Positions 7,375 through 11,669 of a stretch of DNA of 11,669 nt are shown piece by piece; position 1 is the first letter of the stretch; each line of letters begins with the position of its first letter. The stretch is from the NCBI GenBank assembly GCA_014584635.1, contig JACTML010000143.1:1-11669 (forward strand), given 5' to 3'. Source of the DNA: Nitrosomonas eutropha. GTDB lineage: Bacteria; Pseudomonadota; Gammaproteobacteria; Burkholderiales; Nitrosomonadaceae. The position numbers and the translations under genes were made by a program. The notes under the pieces are model-generated. The model did no database searches. It was not told the origin of the DNA and saw nothing but the letters and a program-made list of their open reading frames with translations.

Positions 7375-8280
7375 TTATTTAACCGGTATTTTTTCCATCT
7401 CTGCCAGACAAGCTCCTACAGTCGGATAACGCATCCTGATCTGTAATTCCCGTTTCATGCGGTCATTAGTCAGTTGTCTCGATTCCATCATGAAAGACAA
7501 CAAACCGGGAGAAAGTATTTTTTGAGCCTCCTGGCGTGTAATTTTTTCAGTACGCGGCAAAGCAAAATGATCTGCTACCAGATCAAAATATTCCCCCATT
7601 TTCAGGCAGGAATCATCACTCGCGTGATAGATTCTGTTTGGCTTACCCAAACGGAGCACTGCTGTGATAATACGAGCCAGATCGTCAGCATGGATATGAT
7701 TCGTATAACTATCTTCGTCCGGCAGCAAAGCAGGAGTACCCTGGCGCAAACGTTCAACCGGGAGCCGATCATGAGCATAGATCCCCGGTACACGCAAAAT
7801 AGATACATGCACCCCGTTACGCCCCCCCCAACTTCTGATTTGCCGCTCTGCATCCAGTCGGCGACAAGCACGATCATTTCTCGGATTTACGGGATAGTTT
7901 TCACTCACCCGATTACCGCCACAGTCCCCATAAACCCCGCTGGTACTGATATAGATCAACCGTTGTGGTAGTATTCTTTTTTTCACATGTGATTGTCGCC
8001 GGAAAAATGCTGACAAGAGGTGCAGCGTGCGCATATCACGTTTGCCGTAGCCTGGGGGCGGAGCAAGATGCAAAACTGTATGGGCTGCAATCCCCGCTAC
8101 CCTTGCAAGGCTTGCGGGCTGATCCAAATCACCTTTTACCGGCCTGATACCCAACGCGCGTAAATGATCAAAATTTTCAATTCTGCGACACAACCCAAAT
8201 AACCGATAATGCTGTCTGAGCAAACCAGCCACTCTCGCAGCAATATCACCGCACCCTACAATCAGTAACCTATTTTTCAT
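7375..8280 (-). CDS. NAD(P)-dependent epimerase/dehydratase (atypical extended SDR, YeeZ-like)
   Basis: Predicted soluble nucleotide-sugar-epimerase-like protein of 301 residues with an N-terminal Rossmann fold: LLIVGCGDIAARVAG (5-19) is the dinucleotide-binding loop. YISTSGVYGD (110-119) matches the extended-SDR strand carrying the catalytic Ser/Thr, and HADD (197-200) is the typical late motif. The usual Y-x-x-x-K pair is not found where expected (about 135-146 reads NDRACRRLDAER), as in YeeZ-like atypical SDRs, so substrate and activity are open. Codons 151-153 (TGG GGG GGG) contain a G8 run at 7829-7822. The gene is first in the minus-strand run leading into pilC (59-bp gap) and diverges from the reductase gene with 30 bp between start codons. 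Confidence 0.85.
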   Translation of the reverse strand: MKNRLLIVGCGDIAARVAGLLRQHYRLFGLCRRIENFDHLRALGIRPVKGDLDQPASLARVAGIAAHTVLHLAPPPGYGKRDMRTLHLLSAFFRRQSHVKKRILPQRLIYISTSGVYGDCGGNRVSENYPVNPRNDRACRRLDAERQIRSWGGRNGVHVSILRVPGIYAHDRLPVERLRQGTPALLPDEDSYTNHIHADDLARIITAVLRLGKPNRIYHASDDSCLKMGEYFDLVADHFALPRTEKITRQEAQKILSPGLLSFMMESRQLTNDRMKRELQIRMRYPTVGACLAEMEKIPVK

Positions 8281-8310
8281 AACCAGTACTTATTAATTTA
8301 TCTCTCCCCG
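8281..8310. promoter_or_regulatory. Minimal divergent intergenic region
   Basis: Only 30 A+T-rich bases lie between the SDR ATG (minus) and the reductase ATG (plus). No good -10/-35 pair fits inside, and no Shine-Dalgarno is visible for either start at normal spacing. Promoters must therefore overlap the opposing coding regions, or one or both transcripts have very short leaders. The regulatory role is inferred from orientation. Confidence 0.45.
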
Positions 8311-9357
8311 ATGGAGTCTTTCCGAATTACTTTCAGGCCAAGCGGCCACAGCATCACTGCCGAAGCTGGCGAAACGATTCTCGAAGCAGCTTTACGTCAC
8401 GGATTATCCCTGCCTTACGGTTGCCGTAACGGATCATGCGGTACCTGCAAGGGAAAAATTATACAAGGGATCGTCGATTACGGCGTTTATAGCAACGAGG
8501 CATTGACAGAACAGGAAAAAGAACAGCAACTGGCACTTTTTTGCTGTGCCAAGCCACTTTCTGATCTGGAAATTGAGTGTCAGGAAATCGAAGCGGTCAA
8601 GGATATCAAAATACGCACCATGCCCTGCCGGGTACATAAACTGGAACATGTCGCATCTGATGTCATGATTATTTACTTAAAATTGCCCACAAACGAGCGG
8701 CTGCAATTCCTGCCAGGGCAGTACATTGATATCCTCATGAAAGATGGTCAGCGACGCAGTTTCTCACTGGCCAATGCTCCCGGCAACGACGAATTTTTGC
8801 AGCTACATACACGCAATTATGCTGGTGGAGTATTTTCTGAGTACGTTTTTTCTCATATGAAGGAAAAAGATATCCTCCGGTTTGAAGGACCACTGGGGAC
8901 ATTTTTTCTTCGCGATGCGCCCCAAAACGATACTCCTATAATTTTTCTGGCCGGAGGCACTGGCTTTGCCCCTGTAAAAAGCATGCTGGAGCATCTCTTT
9001 TATACGGAAAACACCCGCTTCAAACACAACAAAATAAAACTATATTGGGGAGCGCGAAATAAAGATGGTCTCTACTTGAACGATCTGGCCAGAAAATGGG
9101 AAAAAGAAAACGAGAATTTTTGCTATGTTCCGGTACTATCCGAGGCACTGCCTGCTGATAACTGGCAGGGAAAAACAGGCCTGGTACATCAAGCAGTCAT
9201 GGATGATATTGAAACGCTGCTGGATTATCAGGTTTATGCCTGCGGTGCGCCTGTCATGGTCAAAGCTGCTTTTGACAGTTTTACCAGTGAAAGAAACCTG
9301 CTTAGGGAGAATTTTTTCTCGGATGCCTTTGTTCCCTCAAAACCCGCCACCACCTGA
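8311..9357 (+). CDS. Ferredoxin-FNR fusion reductase (AscD / CDP-6-deoxy-delta-3,4-glucoseen reductase-like)
   Basis: NAD(P)H-dependent flavin/iron-sulfur electron-transfer protein of 348 residues. An N-terminal plant-type [2Fe-2S] domain (about 1-95) has cluster ligands Cys38, Cys43, Cys46 and Cys78 in GCRNGSCGTCKGK and ALFCCAKPLSD. An FAD-binding domain follows with RRSFSLAN (148-155), then an NAD-binding domain with AGGTGFAPVKSM (214-225) and YACGAPVMV (309-317). Ligands and motifs are intact, so it should pass electrons from NAD(P)H through FAD to the cluster. Databases usually name such proteins after the dideoxysugar enzyme AscD, but no sugar genes lie nearby, so the partner is unknown. 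The start matches the family N-terminus although no Shine-Dalgarno is visible. It is a lone plus-strand gene converging on hemY. Confidence 0.88.
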   Translation: MESFRITFRPSGHSITAEAGETILEAALRHGLSLPYGCRNGSCGTCKGKIIQGIVDYGVYSNEALTEQEKEQQLALFCCAKPLSDLEIECQEIEAVKDIKIRTMPCRVHKLEHVASDVMIIYLKLPTNERLQFLPGQYIDILMKDGQRRSFSLANAPGNDEFLQLHTRNYAGGVFSEYVFSHMKEKDILRFEGPLGTFFLRDAPQNDTPIIFLAGGTGFAPVKSMLEHLFYTENTRFKHNKIKLYWGARNKDGLYLNDLARKWEKENENFCYVPVLSEALPADNWQGKTGLVHQAVMDDIETLLDYQVYACGAPVMVKAAFDSFTSERNLLRENFFSDAFVPSKPATT

Positions 9358-9369
9358 TAAAGCGGGTTT
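9340..9369. terminator. Candidate bidirectional hairpin terminator
   Basis: AAACCCGC (9340-9347) pairs perfectly with GCGGGTTT (9362-9369), giving an 8-bp stem with a 14-nt loop. It spans the stop codons of the convergent reductase and hemY genes. T-rich ends are short: the minus-strand side reads GCGGGTTTTG and the plus-strand side GCGGGTTTAG. Position between convergent genes supports a shared terminator; the short U-tracts make it a moderate call. Confidence 0.55.
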
Positions 9370-10543
9370 AGCCGATTTGTTTGAGTGCAAAATCCAGCCC
9401 TTTACGATAATGCTCACTCGCTGCTTCCTGCTTACCCAGTTTCTCGAATAACTGCGCCAATGCAAGATGTGCCGGGTAACCGGGTTCGATCGACAAACTC
9501 GCTTCCAGATAACTTTGTGCCTTACCCCACAATTCTCCATAGGCACAGAGTCTTCCCAACGTCAGCAACAAATCTGCATTATTTGGACACTTTGCAAGCC
9601 AGTTCTCCGCTCGTTGTATCTGCCAGCTGACAACACCACTTCGGCAATCTGCATACAACGCAACCAGCTCTGGATAAAGCCCTGCATCCAGTCCGTTTTC
9701 AATAATTTTCTGCGCAGTAGCATTGTCCCCCAATGTCATTAATGCTCGAGCAGCCGCAACCGCAATTCTTCCGTCAACTTTTTCCTGCCACGACAGGGTT
9801 CCCCAGTATTTCTTTAATGAAACAATATCCTTTGAATTTTTTTTAATATTCTCCAGATGGGCGCGATGCCGCAGTTCATCCACGGCCTCCCTGTCAACAG
9901 ATGCGCGATTGGTTAATATCCCGGTTAACTCCAGCACGGCGTCCCAGTTCTCAGCCATTTGTTGCGCCTTTAGCTCCAGCAAGAGTACAGCTGTACTTTG
10001 CAATCCACCAGAAGAATAAATTGACTGCAAGGCCGCCAGAGCATCACTATGACGCCCCTCATCCAAAAGTAATTCGGCTTTGGCAAGTAATACTAATACC
10101 TTATTCGCAGGAGCCTGTTCCCTGGCAGCAGCCAGTAAACGATCGCGCTGCAAATAATCTCTTTGCTGATGTGCCGATCGGGCAGCCACAACCGCATTCA
10201 GGGCTTTAGCCGATTGTGCATCAGCAAGTTTGAAAGCTTTTTCCGAAAACTCCAGTGCCTTGTCATAGCGTGCTTCAAAAAACGCCTTTATACCAGACCA
10301 TGTTAGCAGCTCAACCTTCCTGGTCCGTAATCGCCGGTTTATTCCCGATAACCCTGACAAGATCCGCAGGAGCATATAAAACACAGAAAAAACCGACAGC
10401 ACCATTATGATGAATGTGTTAAATGCAAGTTCGATTTTATAAGGGGGCACAGTAAACAGGACTGATCCCGTATTGTAGTATGCAGCCAGTACGATGGCCG
10501 TCGCTGATGCGAACAATACCAGTATCCATAACACCAGTTTCAT
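9368..10543 (-). CDS. hemY: HemY, TPR-containing inner-membrane protein of the hem operon
   Basis: Proteobacterial HemY (not the Bacillus protoporphyrinogen oxidase of the same name), 391 residues. Two N-terminal hydrophobic segments (about 3-22 and 41-61) are followed by a long alpha-helical region with TPR-like repeats, such as ARYDKALEFSEKAFKLAD (91-108) and the C-terminal EPGYPAHLALAQLFEKLGKQ. The protein is thought to act in late haem synthesis or handling, but no enzymatic role is proven. The start overlaps the hemX stop as ATGA, and a strong AAAGGAGAGGG Shine-Dalgarno (10557-10547) lies inside the hemX tail. Its end converges on the reductase gene over a shared hairpin. An A8 run in the coding strand (9844-9837) encodes IKKN. 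Identification rests on architecture and position after hemX. Confidence 0.88.
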   Translation of the reverse strand: MKLVLWILVLFASATAIVLAAYYNTGSVLFTVPPYKIELAFNTFIIMVLSVFSVFYMLLRILSGLSGINRRLRTRKVELLTWSGIKAFFEARYDKALEFSEKAFKLADAQSAKALNAVVAARSAHQQRDYLQRDRLLAAAREQAPANKVLVLLAKAELLLDEGRHSDALAALQSIYSSGGLQSTAVLLLELKAQQMAENWDAVLELTGILTNRASVDREAVDELRHRAHLENIKKNSKDIVSLKKYWGTLSWQEKVDGRIAVAAARALMTLGDNATAQKIIENGLDAGLYPELVALYADCRSGVVSWQIQRAENWLAKCPNNADLLLTLGRLCAYGELWGKAQSYLEASLSIEPGYPAHLALAQLFEKLGKQEAASEHYRKGLDFALKQIG

Positions 10544-11586
10544 TCACCCTCTCCTTTCAGCATAAGTTGGCTATGATGCACAATTTCCAGCGTTTCACCC
10601 AGATCCGGTAATTGCGCTCCTGTATTTACATTGATCAAATTTTCCAGTTTCCCCAGAACCTCTTCAACTGGTTGGGCGGCTGTATCAAAATATTTCTGAA
10701 TCCAATTTTTCGCGGTTTCCACAGCCACAGAAAAATTACCTTCATCCCGAATCAATAAAGCAAGACGTGCCTGCATCAATTGCAATCTGATATTTTCTTT
10801 TAGAAGCAGGATTTGTGAAGGAGATAACAGTGAAACTTTCGGATCATTTATTTTTTCAATTTTAACCAGCTGATCAAAATCTTTCTCAATTTCGAGCAGA
10901 TAGCGAAACCACAAGCGTGGCTCATGTGCATCCTGTTTTTCCAGCAAATCAACCTCTGTCAGACTGCCGTCCATTATCAAAGGAAGATTATCAATCTGTG
11001 CAGCAAGCGCCTTAATGCTCCGGTTGATTTCCTGGACATCCAGAGTCGCCAATACCTTAAGCTGCTCAATATTTCCTGTCAGTGATTCATTTAATTTCAG
11101 CGCATCAGGCACTACAGCAGATTGCAACAGCTCCTGCGCATATTTTAGTGAATCAAGTGCAGAATGCACATCGCCTGTCAGCTGTAAATAACGATCAGCT
11201 GTAACAATAAGCCTTTCAATAGCACCCAGCACCCGAATCTCAGCGTGCTTACTATTATCGCCCGACAGCTCTCCAACCTCAACTACGGATAACCTGTTTG
11301 CAGCTTGCAATCTTTCTTCCAGGTGGCTCAGGCGCTGCTCCATTTCTGCCTTTTCAAGCTCAAGTTCAGCAAGTATCCGGCGTGAACGGTTGCTGAAAAC
11401 ATCAGCATCTGCCAGATAGGTTGCAAGAGAACGTTCCATAACAGAAACATGCCCCTGCTTTTCAGCCCATTTCCATAACATGACGGCTACAGCAACCAGC
11501 AGGATCAACAATATAAAAACAGCCCAGCGACGAGCTGATCCGGAAGCTGGAGTCTGTATACGTTTATCCATATGATTGAGTGTCAT
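10540..11586 (-). CDS. hemX: HemX, membrane-anchored coiled-coil protein of the hem operon
   Basis: 348-residue single-pass inner-membrane protein of the proteobacterial HemX family, often labelled 'uroporphyrinogen-III C-methyltransferase' although no methyltransferase motif is visible. A short N-terminal tail is followed by one membrane segment (21-40, WAVFILLILLVAVAVMLWKW). A predicted coiled coil (about 66-97, rich in E, L and R heptads) and a helical domain thought to be periplasmic complete it. The ATG at 11586 overlaps the preceding stop as TAATG, which favours it over the in-frame ATG at 11571; either is possible. hemY follows with a 4-bp overlap. Some betaproteobacteria fuse HemX to HemD; here the two are separate. 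Confidence 0.86.
   Translation of the reverse strand: MTLNHMDKRIQTPASGSARRWAVFILLILLVAVAVMLWKWAEKQGHVSVMERSLATYLADADVFSNRSRRILAELELEKAEMEQRLSHLEERLQAANRLSVVEVGELSGDNSKHAEIRVLGAIERLIVTADRYLQLTGDVHSALDSLKYAQELLQSAVVPDALKLNESLTGNIEQLKVLATLDVQEINRSIKALAAQIDNLPLIMDGSLTEVDLLEKQDAHEPRLWFRYLLEIEKDFDQLVKIEKINDPKVSLLSPSQILLLKENIRLQLMQARLALLIRDEGNFSVAVETAKNWIQKYFDTAAQPVEEVLGKLENLINVNTGAQLPDLGETLEIVHHSQLMLKGEGE
10547..10557 (-). promoter_or_regulatory. Strong ribosome binding site for hemY inside the hemX 3' end
   Basis: AAAGGAGAGGG on the minus strand places AGGAG seven bases before the hemY ATG and at the same time encodes the KGEG tail of HemX. It is the strongest Shine-Dalgarno in this window and should give hemY initiation beyond simple coupling. 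Confidence 0.75.
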
Positions 11587-11669
11587 TAGTGCGATTGTAT
11601 TTTTTCAGAATACTCAAGCAGGCCTTGCACTGTTCCTTCGTCTCCAAGAGGTGTCCGGTATACTTTTTG
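11586..11669 (-). CDS. hemD: Probable uroporphyrinogen-III synthase, C-terminal end only
   Basis: Reading the minus strand from the right edge gives an open frame of 27 codons ending in TAA at 11588-11586; the final A is also the first base of the hemX ATG (TAATG). The tail contains PLGDEGTVQGLLEYSEKI, which resembles the C-terminal 'GDxGxVxGLxxY' end of HemD proteins. HemD cyclises hydroxymethylbilane to uroporphyrinogen III. The call rests mainly on the usual hemC-hemD-hemX-hemY order; the fragment alone is too short to be decisive. Confidence 0.6.
   Translation of the reverse strand, partial: QKVYRTPLGDEGTVQGLLEYSEKIQSH

Noticed and set aside
7474..7971. Open frame of 165 codons on the plus strand, antisense to the SDR gene
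   Set aside because: The minus-strand frame has a clear Rossmann fold and SDR motifs, while the antisense product has no recognisable domain and no ribosome binding site; it is a coding shadow.
10540..11586. Annotation of HemX as uroporphyrinogen-III methyltransferase
   Set aside because: The protein is a single membrane segment plus coiled coil and helices with no SAM-binding or CobA-type motif; the label is inherited from fusion or operon context.
1..11669. Search by eye for CRISPR repeats, tRNA genes, insertion sequence ends, integrases or toxin-antitoxin pairs
   Set aside because: None seen: there are no spaced direct repeats, no tRNA-like cloverleaf in the short gaps, and every long open stretch is assigned to a housekeeping family.

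Overview
This is an ordinary housekeeping stretch of a betaproteobacterial chromosome. Gene content and order, the protein sequences and the moderate base composition are most like a Nitrosomonas-type ammonia oxidiser (Nitrosomonadaceae). That taxonomic call rests on overall resemblance, not on a marker gene. I see no mobile element, CRISPR array, tRNA, rRNA, phage gene or defence island. All fourteen coding regions belong to recognisable families.

Layout: (1) 1-1288, minus strand: a thioredoxin/peroxiredoxin-like protein overlapping an inositol-monophosphatase-family gene that runs off the left edge. (2) 1382-3495, plus strand: rsmE (16S rRNA m3U1498 methyltransferase) followed 23 bp later by argA (N-acetylglutamate synthase). 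(3) 3541-8280, minus strand: six closely spaced co-directional genes, read as SDR-family epimerase, pilC, pilD, coaE, zapD, yacG. The order pilC-pilD-coaE-zapD-yacG is a classic proteobacterial cluster joining type IV pilus assembly with CoA synthesis, Z-ring bundling and gyrase inhibition. The usual leading gene pilB is not upstream of pilC; an SDR gene is there instead. (4) 8311-9357, plus strand: a ferredoxin-FNR fusion reductase of the AscD-like family, divergent from the SDR gene with only 30 bp between start codons. (5) 9368-11669, minus strand: hemY, hemX and the end of a gene that is probably hemD. These are translationally coupled by 4-bp and 1-bp overlaps and form the tail of a hem operon.

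The divergent starts at 1288/1382 and 8280/8311 mark probable promoter regions. The convergent ends are at 3495/3541 and 9357/9368, and the second holds a good candidate bidirectional hairpin terminator.

Nothing here looks like an undescribed multi-gene system. The items most worth a second look are a G8 homopolymer in the SDR gene, where one added base would give an almost immediate stop; the unassigned electron-transfer role of the AscD-like reductase; the loss of pilB synteny; and a perfect inverted repeat just ahead of pilC.
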